In this document: positions 7,939 through 16,938 of the stretch, one piece after another | How the letters are laid out: every line of letters begins with the position of its first letter | Position numbering within the stretch: the first letter of the stretch is position 1 | Notes under the pieces: model-generated | The model's input: the letters and a program-made list of their open reading frames with translations, nothing else | What the model was told of the DNA's origin: nothing | Databases searched by the model: none | Translations under genes and position numbers: made by a program | Source: Myxococcaceae bacterium JPH2 | Lineage (GTDB): Bacteria; Myxococcota; Myxococcia; Myxococcales; Myxococcaceae | Assembly (NCBI GenBank): GCA_016458225.1 | Contig: JAEMGR010000005.1 | Span: forward strand, 806,001 to 870,000 | DNA length: 64,000 bases | Direction: 5' to 3'

Positions 7939-9888
7939 TCAGGGAGGGCCGAACGTCTCCTCCAGGAACTGGCGCATGAAGGCGGGACGCCGCGCGGCGG
8001 TGTCCCGCATCCGCTCGAGGCTCCCCTCCCACTCCGTCAGCGAGGCGGGATAGCTCCAGCGCTGGATGTGCTCGGCCATCTCCGGCGCCAGCTGTCCCGC
8101 CACCGCGTCGATGGCCGCGACGACGCGCTCGGGCGCGAAGGTGTGGTCCAGGTGCCAGCGGAAGCGCGCGGCGAACCGCGCCCGGAAGTCCGGTGACGCC
8201 ATCAGCTTGCGAGGCAGCACCACGGAAGGCTCCGACAACGACGGTTCCGACAGCAGCCGCGTCAGCGTGTCGTCCTCGGGGCCCGTGAGCAGCGCCGAGT
8301 CCAGGTCGTACACCATCCAGCGCCAGCGCCCGTCCTGCGCCGCGGGCGCGCCCGCCACGAGCTTGCCGCTGTACCGCCACATCCGGACGTTGTTGTCCGG
8401 CCAGTCCGTGTTCGCGAAGTAGATCTCCGCGATGAGGTAGTCGATGAAGTCGTCCACGTCCACGCGGGCCTGGACGTAGGCATACGACGCCGGCACCGCG
8501 AGGTCGTGGGTGCGCACGTATTCGAGCAGGTCCTGGTACGCCTGCGCGTCGCTCTCCGCGCCCACGTCCAGCAGGCCGCCCGCGCCCTCCAAAATGGTGA
8601 CCTTCTTGCGGTCCACCGCGTAGTGCCCGCTCAGGTAGTACTCGTCATAGCGCTCGCGCAGCTCATGCAGGCCCCAGTACTCGCCGTTGATGAACACCAG
8701 CGCGGGGCGGCACGCCTGGAGCGTCAGCGCCGTCTCGCGCAAGAGCCCCTGGAGCACGCAGTCCTTCAGCTTCGTGGCGACCTGGTCCTGCCCCGACGTG
8801 CGCAAGAGCAGCCGCTTGAAGTCCCGCACGTTCAGGCCCGGAAACAGCGCGCCGGAGAACCACTCCGGGCCGTAGTCCTCCTTCGCGTACAGGCGCAGGC
8901 TCTTCTGCGCCAGCACCGCGCTGCCTGACCCGTGGATGCGCACGCCCGCCGGCTGCGCGAGCCCGGGCGCGCCATCCGCCTCGAACCACTCGACGGAGAC
9001 GGGCCGCTCCCAGTCCTTGCCGTCCTGCATGTAGTTGCCCGTGTTCCAGCTCAGCGAGCCGTCCTCGGGAGAGTCCTGGTGCAGGTTCCCCGGCACGTAG
9101 ATGCCCATGGCGTCGCCGAACAGGTTCGCGGCCTCCGTCACCAGCGAGACCACCGGCAGCGTGTACGGCTCGCGGCCCAGCAGGTACGTGCGCGTCCAAC
9201 CCGGGCCCACGGGCGTCGCTCCGTCGAACGCCTGCGCGCGGATGACGTGGGCCAGCGACACCGACCCTTGAGGTGCCTTCCAGCCCCAGTTGTCCGGTGC
9301 CTCCGGCGCCGTGGTCGGGATGGCGGAGAGGGGCGCGGTGCCCTGGCGCCCCAGCAGCACGAGCGGCCCCGAGTACAGCGGCGACGCCGGCGTTGGCACC
9401 GAGCCATCCACCGTGTAGCGCGTCGTCGTGGTGGCCGAGGTGGGCAGCGTCAGCAGCGTCTCGGGCTGGTACAGGCTCGCCGCGTCCAGGAGGTCCAACG
9501 GACGCAGCTCCACGTGGGCACGGCCCACCTCACCCGAGACGTGCGAGGCCACCACCTCCACCTCGCGGGCGCTCACGTCGGGCCACCACGGCAGGCTCCA
9601 CTGCCCACCCTCCACGTCCGCCCGCCCCAGGCGCACGCTGTCCACGAAGACCTCCACCGTCAGCGCGCCCACGTCGCCGCGCACGGCGCCCCACAAGACG
9701 TGCCGCGCGTTGTCCATCCCCTCCAAGGTCACCGCGGGCAGCTCCTGCTCGACCCGGCCCTCGTCCGCCGACTCCACCATCGGAGGCGAGCCGTGGCAGG
9801 CGGACAGCCACAGCCCCAGACACGCCAGCAAGGCTGGCGAACGCACCGCACGCAACGGGAGCCCAGGAGGAGAGAACGAGGAGCGCAT
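7939..9888 (-). CDS. CotH-kinase-family lipoprotein with FN3-associated domain
   Basis: A 649-residue secreted protein with a lipobox (GLWLSAC, about residues 26-32). Residues 150-190 hold a chitobiase C-terminal/FN3-associated module (TTRYTVDGSVPTPASPLYSG). The C-terminal two thirds is a CotH kinase domain: FKRLLLRTSGQDQ, FINGEYWGLHELRERYD, a metal-site region FANTDWPDNNVRMWR and RWMVYDLDSAL. CotH kinases phosphorylate spore-coat proteins in Bacillus, and myxobacteria carry many copies of unknown target. The stop lies 1 nt beyond that of the convergent dioxygenase gene. Start at 9888 gives a standard signal peptide. Confidence 0.85.
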   Translation of the reverse strand: MRSSFSPPGLPLRAVRSPALLACLGLWLSACHGSPPMVESADEGRVEQELPAVTLEGMDNARHVLWGAVRGDVGALTVEVFVDSVRLGRADVEGGQWSLPWWPDVSAREVEVVASHVSGEVGRAHVELRPLDLLDAASLYQPETLLTLPTSATTTTRYTVDGSVPTPASPLYSGPLVLLGRQGTAPLSAIPTTAPEAPDNWGWKAPQGSVSLAHVIRAQAFDGATPVGPGWTRTYLLGREPYTLPVVSLVTEAANLFGDAMGIYVPGNLHQDSPEDGSLSWNTGNYMQDGKDWERPVSVEWFEADGAPGLAQPAGVRIHGSGSAVLAQKSLRLYAKEDYGPEWFSGALFPGLNVRDFKRLLLRTSGQDQVATKLKDCVLQGLLRETALTLQACRPALVFINGEYWGLHELRERYDEYYLSGHYAVDRKKVTILEGAGGLLDVGAESDAQAYQDLLEYVRTHDLAVPASYAYVQARVDVDDFIDYLIAEIYFANTDWPDNNVRMWRYSGKLVAGAPAAQDGRWRWMVYDLDSALLTGPEDDTLTRLLSEPSLSEPSVVLPRKLMASPDFRARFAARFRWHLDHTFAPERVVAAIDAVAGQLAPEMAEHIQRWSYPASLTEWEGSLERMRDTAARRPAFMRQFLEETFGPP

Positions 9889-10021
9889 CCGTTCCCTCTA
9901 CAGCAGATAGTTTGTGTTCACACCACCTAGTTCGAGGGGGCGCTCGCACCCTCGTCCGGCCATGAACTCCCGAGGGGACGGAGCCCCGGCGTGGAGGGCG
10001 GGCGGTGTCTAGAATGCCGCG

Positions 10022-12286
10022 ATGTCCACCCGAGAACCCACCCCGCCCGACCTCCTCGCGCCTGACCTCGGGAACGAGGATCCAGCGGTGGTGACGGCGA
10101 GGCTGGAGGCCACGCCCGCCTCCGAGGTGAGCGCGCGGGAGCTGGTGGAGTGGCTGGGAGACCCCCACGAACCACTCCGCGAACTGGCGCGCCGTCGCCT
10201 GCGGGAGCGGAAGGACCTGGACGCGCTCCGGCTCGCGCTGCGCTGGCTGGATGAGCCTCGGGTGCCCCACGCCGCGCAGGCCGCCTATTCCCTGATGGAG
10301 CGCGCGCCCGTGGAGGACGTGGTGCTCGCCACGCGAGTGCTGGACGAGCCCCCACGCCCCGGAGCGGTGGCGTGGGCCACGCGCGTGGCGGCGCGTCGGG
10401 CCCATCCCGAGCTGCTGGCCCGGAGCCGAGCCCTCGCGCGACACCCGGAGCCCTCCATCCGTCGCGCCGCGCTGTCGGGCCTCGCCGCGGATCCCTCCAG
10501 CCGGGAGGTGCTGCTCGCCGCGCTCGAGGACCCCGAAGCGGCCGTGCGCGAGGAGGTCCTGGCCGCCTGGGAGCGAAGGCCCCCCGCGCGCGCCGCCGCC
10601 GAAGCGTTCGCCCAGGCGCTGGTGAGCTTCGCGCCGAAGGCCCGCTCCACGCGAGAGCGCCGCGCGGTGGCCACCGCCGCGGTCCTGCTGAACGATGAGG
10701 CCCTGCTCAATCAGGCCTCACGAGACGAGGACCCCTCCGTGCGCGCCGTGGCGCTGGCGGCGAGAGCCCGACACGGGAACCTCTCCGCCGAGGAGCGCGC
10801 CCAGGCCGAACGCGACGAGGATCCCTGGATCCGCCTGGCGGTGTTGGACCTCGCCAGCGCTCGGCGGGCCTGCGTGGAAGACCTCGACCCGAGCGTCCGG
10901 CGCGCCGCGCTCGACCTCTGGGTCGCCTGGAATCGCGAGCCCTCCGACGACGACTCACCCGAGTCGCAAGACGTGGCGCTCGCCTGCGCGCAATCACCGG
11001 ACCCGTGGGTGCGTGCCCGCGCGTGCGACCTGCTCGACCCCGCCCGAGCGCCGGAGGAGCTGCACGTGCTGCTGCGGCTGACGCACGACACCTCGCCCAT
11101 GGCGCGCGCCGCCGCGGCCTCCGTGCTGGAGTCGTGCGACACGCTCGACGCGCGCCTCGACACGGTGGAGGCCGCTGACCTCCAGCCCGCCGTCTGGACC
11201 TGGCGCCTGCGCCACGCCGATGACGCCGCCCTTCAACGCCTGAGCGCCGCACTGGACAGCGCCGCCTCGACGGACGCCCTCACCGCGCACCTCGAAGCCC
11301 TCACGCTCGTCTTCCCCGACGACGCCCTCGCCGCCGCGCCGTCCGTCGCGCGCCACCGCCCCACGCCCGCGCCCAAGCGCCCGCGAGCCCCCGCGACGCC
11401 TCGCCCCCGGCCCGAAGCCCACTCCTCGTCGCGCCCCCTCGGCACCACCGGCCTGCGCGTCTCGCCGCTCGTGCTCTCGGGCGCGAACCTCACCACGCCC
11501 GAGCCCTTCTTCGAGGCCCGGGACGCGGGCGTGAACGCCTTCTTCTGGGAGCCCCGCTACACCGCCCTCACGCGGTTCCTCCGCGCCCAGCGCGACCGGA
11601 GGAACGAGTTGGTGGTGGTCGCCGGCACGTACCACGCGGGAGAGGCCGCCCTCCGCCGCGATGTGGAGTCCGCGCTGCGGCGGCTGCGCACGACGTCCCT
11701 GGATGTCTTCCTGCTGTTCTGGGTTCGTTCGCCGGAGCGCCTCTCCGACGAAGACTTCGCGGCGCTGGAGCGGCTGCGCGCCGAGGGGAAGGTCCGCGCG
11801 TTCGGCTTCTCCACGCACCTGCGCGACCTGGCGCGCGAGGCCCTCCACCGCGCGCCCTGGCCCGTCGTGATGACCCGGCACAGCGCCGCGCACCCCGGCG
11901 CGGAGGCCGCGTTCCTGCCCGAGGCCCAGGCCCGAGGCACCGGCGTGCTCACCTTCAGCACCACCTGCTACGGCCGCCTGCTGCGCCCCACGCCCGAAGT
12001 CACACCCGACGCGGTGCTGCCCTCGGCGGTGGACTGCTACCGCTACTCCCTCTCGCAGCCCGGCGTGAGCGCCAGCCTCACCGCGCCGCGAAGCTGGAGC
12101 GAGCTGCGGCACAACCTGGAGGTGCTCGCCCGCCCGAGGATGGAACCCGACGCCCTGCCTGCCATGCGGGCCCATGGGGAGCGCGTGAGAGCCCGCGAGC
12201 GAGAGCTGGACGCACGGGTGCGCCGAGCGCCAGGCGGCCCGCGCGATGCCCTGCTCGCCCTGCTGGAAGAGGGCGAAGGGGTGTGA
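10022..12286 (+). CDS. HEAT-repeat protein fused to a catalytically degenerate aldo/keto reductase fold
   Basis: A 754-residue two-part protein. Residues 1 to about 440 are HEAT-like repeats (for example DPEAAVREEVLAAWERR, DEDPSVRAVALAARARHG, DEDPWIRLAVLDLASA). A Pro/Arg linker (about 440-468) leads to an aldo/keto reductase-like domain starting RPLGTTGLRVSPLVLSG at about 470 and ending with QPGVSASLTAPRSWSELRHNLEVL. The usual AKR tetrad is Asp, Tyr, Lys, His. Only the Tyr is in place (NAFFWEPRYT); the Asp position reads F, the Lys region reads VVVAGTYHAG and the His position reads F (VFLLFWV). It is therefore probably not a reductase. It ends 14 nt before the retron inverted repeat, on the same strand as the RT. 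Confidence 0.8.
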   Translation: MSTREPTPPDLLAPDLGNEDPAVVTARLEATPASEVSARELVEWLGDPHEPLRELARRRLRERKDLDALRLALRWLDEPRVPHAAQAAYSLMERAPVEDVVLATRVLDEPPRPGAVAWATRVAARRAHPELLARSRALARHPEPSIRRAALSGLAADPSSREVLLAALEDPEAAVREEVLAAWERRPPARAAAEAFAQALVSFAPKARSTRERRAVATAAVLLNDEALLNQASRDEDPSVRAVALAARARHGNLSAEERAQAERDEDPWIRLAVLDLASARRACVEDLDPSVRRAALDLWVAWNREPSDDDSPESQDVALACAQSPDPWVRARACDLLDPARAPEELHVLLRLTHDTSPMARAAAASVLESCDTLDARLDTVEAADLQPAVWTWRLRHADDAALQRLSAALDSAASTDALTAHLEALTLVFPDDALAAAPSVARHRPTPAPKRPRAPATPRPRPEAHSSSRPLGTTGLRVSPLVLSGANLTTPEPFFEARDAGVNAFFWEPRYTALTRFLRAQRDRRNELVVVAGTYHAGEAALRRDVESALRRLRTTSLDVFLLFWVRSPERLSDEDFAALERLRAEGKVRAFGFSTHLRDLAREALHRAPWPVVMTRHSAAHPGAEAAFLPEAQARGTGVLTFSTTCYGRLLRPTPEVTPDAVLPSAVDCYRYSLSQPGVSASLTAPRSWSELRHNLEVLARPRMEPDALPAMRAHGERVRARERELDARVRRAPGGPRDALLALLEEGEGV

Positions 12287-12299
12287 TGGAATCCGGGGC

Positions 12300-12454
12300 G
12301 CTCCTGGGGCCGCGTGCAGCCAGCCTTCCGTCCGCGATGTCACGTCGCGGCTGCCGTTGATTCCCATTGAAGAATGACGCGGTACGAGGTCCGCCTTGCG
12401 GGCTTCCTCGACCTCGTCCGCCTCTGCCGTGCAGGTGGCGGCGGTCCCAGGAGC
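12300..12454 (+). ncRNA. Retron msr-msd RNA (predicted)
   Basis: Directly upstream of the reverse transcriptase. A 14-nt inverted repeat, GCTCCTGGGGCCGC (12300-12313) and GCGGTCCCAGGAGC (12441-12454), pairs fully in RNA with a single G-U, as expected for the a1/a2 arms. Just inside a1 is an AGC (12318-12320) that could hold the branching G. The msr part has a stem CCGCGA/TCGCGG (12332-12350). The msd part has a long hairpin, GCGG-T-ACGAGGTC (12379-12391) with GACCTCGTCCGC (12410-12421), 12 pairs with one bulge. About 127 nt between the arms predicts an msDNA of roughly 60-80 nt, nearer in size to Mx65 than Mx162 of M. xanthus. Exact ends and branch site are inferred. Confidence 0.75.
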
Positions 12455-12483
12455 CGCGGTTTCCCGCCCTGGAGCCCTGGCAC

Positions 12484-13902
12484 ATGAACCTGGTTGGCCT
12501 CCTCCTGGAGCTCAAGCCACTGATGAAGGACCCCGAGGCCAGCTTCGACGCCATCGTCGAGCTGCTCGAGCGAAACCAGGGTCTCGCCGAGTACGAGGTG
12601 GCCCGCTTCTTCGTCGCGCGCGCCTGGAAGGACCCGGTCGAAGGCCGCGTGCGAAGCCCGGACGCGCGTGAGCGCCTGCGGGCCGCGCGCCTGATTCCCC
12701 TCTTGTTCGATCGCACCAGCGCCGCGCGGCTCGTGCGCCGGATGGTGAAGGATGCGGACGCGCGGGTGTCGGCGTCGGCGAGAGCCGCGGTGCGCAAGCT
12801 GGGGCTCGCGGACGTGTCGCTCCCGGACTCGCGCGAGGAGCCGCCGAGCCACCCGAGACCCACCGCCATCGGAGGCTGGAACCCCACGGGCTGGAGCTTC
12901 GGGCTCTACCCCGAGATGACCCAGGCCGCGCGCAAGCGTCCTCCTCCCGTCACCGAGGCACTGCCCTCGCTGCGCACGCGCGAGGACGTGGCGAAGCTCC
13001 TGGGCCTGGGGACGGGCGACCTCGACGCGCTGATGCGCCCGGGAACCCAGTCGGGCTCGGGCTACGTGGAGTTCGAGGTCCCCAAGCGCTCCGGTGGTGT
13101 GCGTCGCCTGAGCGCGCCGCGCCCCAAGCTGAAGGCCGCGCAGCGCACGCTCTTGGAACAGGTGCTCGCGCGAATGCCGGCCCACCCCGCCGCGCACGGC
13201 TTCGTGTCGGGCCGCTCCACCGTCACGAACGCCGAGCCGCACGTCGGCGCCACGGTGGTGGTGCGCGTGGACCTGGAGGACTTCTTCCCCTCGGTGCACT
13301 TCCGCCGCGTGAAGGGCCTCTTCGAAGCGCATGGCTACGGCGAGGAGGTCGCGACCACGCTGGCGGGCCTCACCACCTACCGCGCGAAGCTGCCGGACGG
13401 CACGGTCGCGTGGCCCGGCGTGCTGCCACAGGGCGCGCCCACGTCTCCGACCATCGCCAACCTCGTGTGCCGCCGCATGGACGCGCGCCTCACCGCGCTG
13501 GCCGCGAAGGTCGGCGCCGCGTACACGCGCTACGCGGATGACTTGTCCTTCTCCTTCCGCCAGCCGCCCGAGCGCCTGGGCCGCTTCTTCTGGTGGGTGA
13601 ACGCCATCCTCCAGCAGGAGGGCTTCGCGGAGAACGGACCCAAGCGCCGGGTGATGCGCCAGGGCGGACGCCAGCGCGTGACGGGCCTCACCGTCAACGA
13701 GCGCGTGTCCATCCCGCGCGATGAGCGCCGCCGCTTCAAGGCCATCCTGGCCAACTGCCGCAAGCACGGCGTGGACTCGCAGGCCCGAGGGCGGCCGGAC
13801 TTCAAGCGCTGGCTGGAGGGCTACGCGGCCTATGTCCGCATGGTGCACCCCGAGCTGGGCGAGGCCTGGCAGCGCGAGGTGAAGGAGCTGCTCGCCACAT
13901 GA
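12484..13902 (+). CDS. Retron reverse transcriptase
   Basis: A 472-residue retron-type RT that primes from the branching G of its RNA and copies the msd part into msDNA. Core motifs from N to C: VPKRSGGVRRLSAP, AAHGFVSGRSTVTNA, VRVDLEDFFPS (first catalytic Asp, about 264), LPQGAPTSPTIANLV, and the active site YADD (350-353). An extra N-terminal region of about 110 residues is helical and HEAT-like (LVRRMVKDADARVSASARAAVRKLG). ATG at 12484 is chosen because GGAG lies 9 nt upstream and the protein then begins after the predicted msr-msd RNA; the frame stays open through that RNA to 12367. The stop overlaps the next gene as ATGA. Confidence 0.93.
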   Translation: MNLVGLLLELKPLMKDPEASFDAIVELLERNQGLAEYEVARFFVARAWKDPVEGRVRSPDARERLRAARLIPLLFDRTSAARLVRRMVKDADARVSASARAAVRKLGLADVSLPDSREEPPSHPRPTAIGGWNPTGWSFGLYPEMTQAARKRPPPVTEALPSLRTREDVAKLLGLGTGDLDALMRPGTQSGSGYVEFEVPKRSGGVRRLSAPRPKLKAAQRTLLEQVLARMPAHPAAHGFVSGRSTVTNAEPHVGATVVVRVDLEDFFPSVHFRRVKGLFEAHGYGEEVATTLAGLTTYRAKLPDGTVAWPGVLPQGAPTSPTIANLVCRRMDARLTALAAKVGAAYTRYADDLSFSFRQPPERLGRFFWWVNAILQQEGFAENGPKRRVMRQGGRQRVTGLTVNERVSIPRDERRRFKAILANCRKHGVDSQARGRPDFKRWLEGYAAYVRMVHPELGEAWQREVKELLAT

Positions 13903-14876
13903 GTGACGACGCGAAGTGGATCGCGCGGGTGGCCGCCGAGCCCGCGAACAACGCACTCCGGCTGGCCCACGCGCAGACGCTGCGCGAGACGGACGCGCCC
14001 CGCGCGGAGTTCATCCAGGCGCAGGTGGCGCTCACCGGCAAGCTGGACCCCGCGAGCCGCCGCACGCTGAACCGAAGGGCCGAGGCGCTCCTGGCCCACC
14101 ACCACCGCGCCTGGAGCGAGCCCCTGCGCAAGCACGGCATCCAGCGCTGTGACTTCACGCGCGGCTACGTCGAGTCGCTCTCACTCTCGGAAGACCTGCT
14201 GGCGAGGCACGGCGAAGCGCTGTTCACGCACGAGCCCGTGCGACAGGTGACGCTGGAGACGCGCGATGGGAAGTCGCTCGCCGAAGCCGCGGCGCAGCCC
14301 TGGTTCGAGCAAGTCTCCTGGCTGCGCCTCCAAGGCCCAGGCGCGGAGGCCGCCGCCGAGGCATTGGCGGCCGCGCCCCACGTCGGGAAGCTGGAAGTGC
14401 TCTCCTTCCGCGCGCCATCCGAAGGAGGCGTCGCGGCCGTGGTGAAGAGCACCACGCTGACGGGCCTGCGCGTCCTCAGCCTGTCGCTGGAAGAGGCGGA
14501 CCCCGAAGTGCTGGCCCAGGCGTTCGCGGGGAATCGGCTCGCCCTGAAGCGACTCTTCCTCTCCGGCGCGCGCATCGGCGACGAGGGCGCGGAAGGGCTC
14601 TCGAAGTGCAAGACCCTGGGCACGCTGGAGCAGCTCGCGTTGAACCGGAACGAGCTGAGTGACGAGGGCGCGGCGGCGCTGGCGCGGAGCAAGGGGCTGA
14701 ACGCCCTGGAGCGCCTGGAGCTGTCTGGCAATGACCTGAGCGAGGAAGGCGCGCTGGCCTTCAAGTCACCCAAGGCGCTGCCCAACTTGAAACGTCTGGA
14801 GTTGAAGGAGATGGGCCTGAGCGACAGCGATGTGGAGCCGCTGCTGCGCCGGCTGGGTAAAGGCCTCAGGCTCTGA
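13899..14876 (+). CDS. TIGR02996-domain leucine-rich-repeat protein, coupled to the retron RT
   Basis: A 325-residue protein. Residues 1-50 match the TIGR02996 repeat-companion domain seen in myxobacteria and planctomycetes (NNALRLAHAQTLRETDAPRA, then EFIQAQVALTG). The second half is leucine-rich repeats of the ribonuclease-inhibitor style (GLRVLSLSLEEADPE, TLEQLALNRNELSDEGAAAL, ALERLELSGNDLSEEGALAF). No catalytic motif or signal peptide is visible. Its ATG overlaps the RT stop (ATGA, 13899-13902), so translation is probably coupled and the protein may be a retron accessory or effector partner. LRR proteins of this type are also common away from retrons, so the functional link is an inference. 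Confidence 0.85.
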   Translation: MSDDAKWIARVAAEPANNALRLAHAQTLRETDAPRAEFIQAQVALTGKLDPASRRTLNRRAEALLAHHHRAWSEPLRKHGIQRCDFTRGYVESLSLSEDLLARHGEALFTHEPVRQVTLETRDGKSLAEAAAQPWFEQVSWLRLQGPGAEAAAEALAAAPHVGKLEVLSFRAPSEGGVAAVVKSTTLTGLRVLSLSLEEADPEVLAQAFAGNRLALKRLFLSGARIGDEGAEGLSKCKTLGTLEQLALNRNELSDEGAAALARSKGLNALERLELSGNDLSEEGALAFKSPKALPNLKRLELKEMGLSDSDVEPLLRRLGKGLRL

Positions 14877-14976
14877 GCCCGCGCACCGGGCGAGCGAGCC
14901 TCATCCGTGCGAGCCTTGACGCTTCTTCACTTTGATTTCGTTGCGACGGGCGAGCCGCCCGTGAGTATTGGAGTCC

Positions 14977-16188
14977 ATGGATACCGCGCTGCGCTTCGTC
15001 CTGTTCGTGCTCGTCATCGGCGTCATCACGGTGTTCTCACACATCTACCTGTACCGGCGCCTGTTCCGGGACACAGCCGAGCACGCCGGGTGGCGCCTCA
15101 CGGGCAAGGTGCTGCTCGTCGGACTGTGCCTGCCGCTGATCCTCTCGTGGTTCGTGACCCGCCTGCTGCCGACCAACGCCTTGTTCTCCATGGCCACCGT
15201 GGTGTGGACCTGGATGGGCATCTCCATCTACCTCCTGCTGACGCTGGGTGCCGTGGACGGAGTGTGGGCACTCACGCGCAAACTCCAGGCGCGCAAGGCG
15301 GCGCGTGAAACGCCGGCCGCCACGCCCGCGCCGCAGGCCCCAGCCTCGGTCGACGAGGCCCGCCGCCTGTTCCTCGCCCGAGCCGGCGCGAGCGGCGCGG
15401 TGCTGGCGACCAGCGGACTGGTGGGCTACGGCTCGTGGCGCGCGTTCCACCCGCCCGTGGTGAGCGAAGTGGCGGTGCGGCTGCCAGGACTGCCCAAGGC
15501 GCTGGATGGCTTCACGCTCGTCCACCTCAGCGACATCCACGTGGGCCCCATCATCGAGCGGCGGTTCATGGATGAGCTGGTCGCGCGATGCAACGCGTTG
15601 AAGCCAGACCTGGTGGCCATCACGGGCGACCTGGTGGATGGCACGGTGTCGGGCCTGGGGCCGGCGGTCTCCGCGCTGACCAACCTGCGCTCACGGGCGG
15701 GCACCTACTTCGTCACCGGCAACCACGAGTACTACTGGAACGCGGACGCCTGGGCCCAAGCGCTGGAAGGCATGGGCATCGGCGCGCTGCGCAACCGCCA
15801 CGTGCGGATTGGAGACGCGGCGGCCTCGTTCGACCTCGTGGGCGTGGATGACTGGTCCGCGCGAAACCGAGGCGGCGCGCGAGGCTATGACCTGGACGCG
15901 GCCACCGCGGGACGAGACCCCTCGCGGGCCTCGGTCCTCCTGGCGCATCAGCCCTCCAACTGGGCCGAGGCCGCCCAGGCAGGGATGGGATTGCAGCTCT
16001 CCGGGCATACCCACGGAGGCCAATTCTTCCCATTCACGCTCGCGGTCGCGGCCATCTGGCGTCACGACCAGGGCCACTTCCAGCAGGGCGAGAATCACCT
16101 CTACGTGAGCCGGGGCACGGGCTTCTGGGGTCCGCCGCTGCGCGTGGGCGCGCCGCCGGAAATCGTGAAGGTGACGCTGCTCGCCTGA
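14977..16188 (+). CDS. Membrane-anchored metallophosphoesterase (YkuE-like)
   Basis: About 403 residues. The first 110 residues hold three or four membrane segments (LRFVLFVLVIGVITVF, GKVLLVGLCLPLILSWFV, ISIYLLLTLGAV). After a basic/Ala-Pro linker comes the calcineurin-like phosphoesterase domain with the full metal motif set: HLSDIHVG, ITGDLVDG, GNHEYYW, LAHQP and GHTHGG. This is a two-metal phosphoesterase of the YkuE/YaeI type; the substrate could be a phospholipid or nucleotide ester. ATG at 14977 (MDTALRF) is used; a TTG at 14968 is an alternative because GGAG is very close to the ATG. Confidence 0.9.
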   Translation: MDTALRFVLFVLVIGVITVFSHIYLYRRLFRDTAEHAGWRLTGKVLLVGLCLPLILSWFVTRLLPTNALFSMATVVWTWMGISIYLLLTLGAVDGVWALTRKLQARKAARETPAATPAPQAPASVDEARRLFLARAGASGAVLATSGLVGYGSWRAFHPPVVSEVAVRLPGLPKALDGFTLVHLSDIHVGPIIERRFMDELVARCNALKPDLVAITGDLVDGTVSGLGPAVSALTNLRSRAGTYFVTGNHEYYWNADAWAQALEGMGIGALRNRHVRIGDAAASFDLVGVDDWSARNRGGARGYDLDAATAGRDPSRASVLLAHQPSNWAEAAQAGMGLQLSGHTHGGQFFPFTLAVAAIWRHDQGHFQQGENHLYVSRGTGFWGPPLRVGAPPEIVKVTLLA

Positions 16189-16208
16189 GGTGTAGGCTTG
16201 ACCAGTGA

Positions 16209-16853
16209 ATGAATAAGGAACCGGCGAAGCGTGAGATCAAGCAGGAGCGCGCAGCGCGGACGCGGCTCGAGATTCTCGAAGCCGCCATCACGTTGTTCGC
16301 GCGACGCGGTTACCTGGCGACGACGATGGCGGACCTCGCCCGCGCCATCCGGATGACGCCCGGCGCGCTCTACTGGCACTTCCCCACGAAGGAGGACCTG
16401 CTGCTGGCCGCCATCGCGGACTTGCACGAGCGCTACCTGCGCGAGTTCGTGGACCTGCTCACCGAGCACCGCAAGCTGCCTGCGCGCGAGCAACTCCTGG
16501 CATTCATGCGCCGCACCACGCACTTCCTGGGGCAGCATCGCGAGTACGGCATCTTCTTCAGCCTGGTGGCCGCCGAGTCCGCCGAGTCCAACGACCGCGT
16601 CGCCGAAGCCATCCGCGAGAAGATCGCCCTCTACGTGGAAGTGCTCGCGGGCATCCTGCGCTACGGCCAGCGGACGCAAGAGTTCCGCACCGACATGGAG
16701 CCGCAGCATCTGGCGCACACGCTGATGGGCAGCTACCTGGGGCTCCTGCTGCACCAGAACCTGTTTCGCACCAGCGTGGACTACAACCCTGTCATGGCCG
16801 CGCTGGATGGACTCGTCGCATCGGGCCTGCCGCCCACACCCACCGGGTCCTGA
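16209..16853 (+). CDS. TetR-family transcriptional regulator
   Basis: A 214-residue repressor-type regulator. The N-terminal helix-turn-helix is canonical: RLEILEAAITLFARRGYLATTMADLARAIRMTPGA read in pieces, then LYWHFPTKEDLLLAAI. The C-terminal ligand/dimer domain (residues 70-205) is all helical and not diagnostic. It follows the metallophosphoesterase by 20 nt on the same strand and may be co-transcribed with it. No obvious palindromic operator was found close by. Confidence 0.92.
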   Translation: MNKEPAKREIKQERAARTRLEILEAAITLFARRGYLATTMADLARAIRMTPGALYWHFPTKEDLLLAAIADLHERYLREFVDLLTEHRKLPAREQLLAFMRRTTHFLGQHREYGIFFSLVAAESAESNDRVAEAIREKIALYVEVLAGILRYGQRTQEFRTDMEPQHLAHTLMGSYLGLLLHQNLFRTSVDYNPVMAALDGLVASGLPPTPTGS

Positions 16854-16938
16854 GCCGCTCTGGCTCTCCCGAATCAGCACGTTTTCCAACATTTGGTAGG
16901 CTATCGCGCGGTCGGTCCTGGGATGGGGGTCCCACGCG

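Noticed and set aside
12340-13956. 538-codon minus-strand frame over the RT gene
   Set aside because: Antisense to a clear reverse transcriptase; Arg/His-rich shadow.
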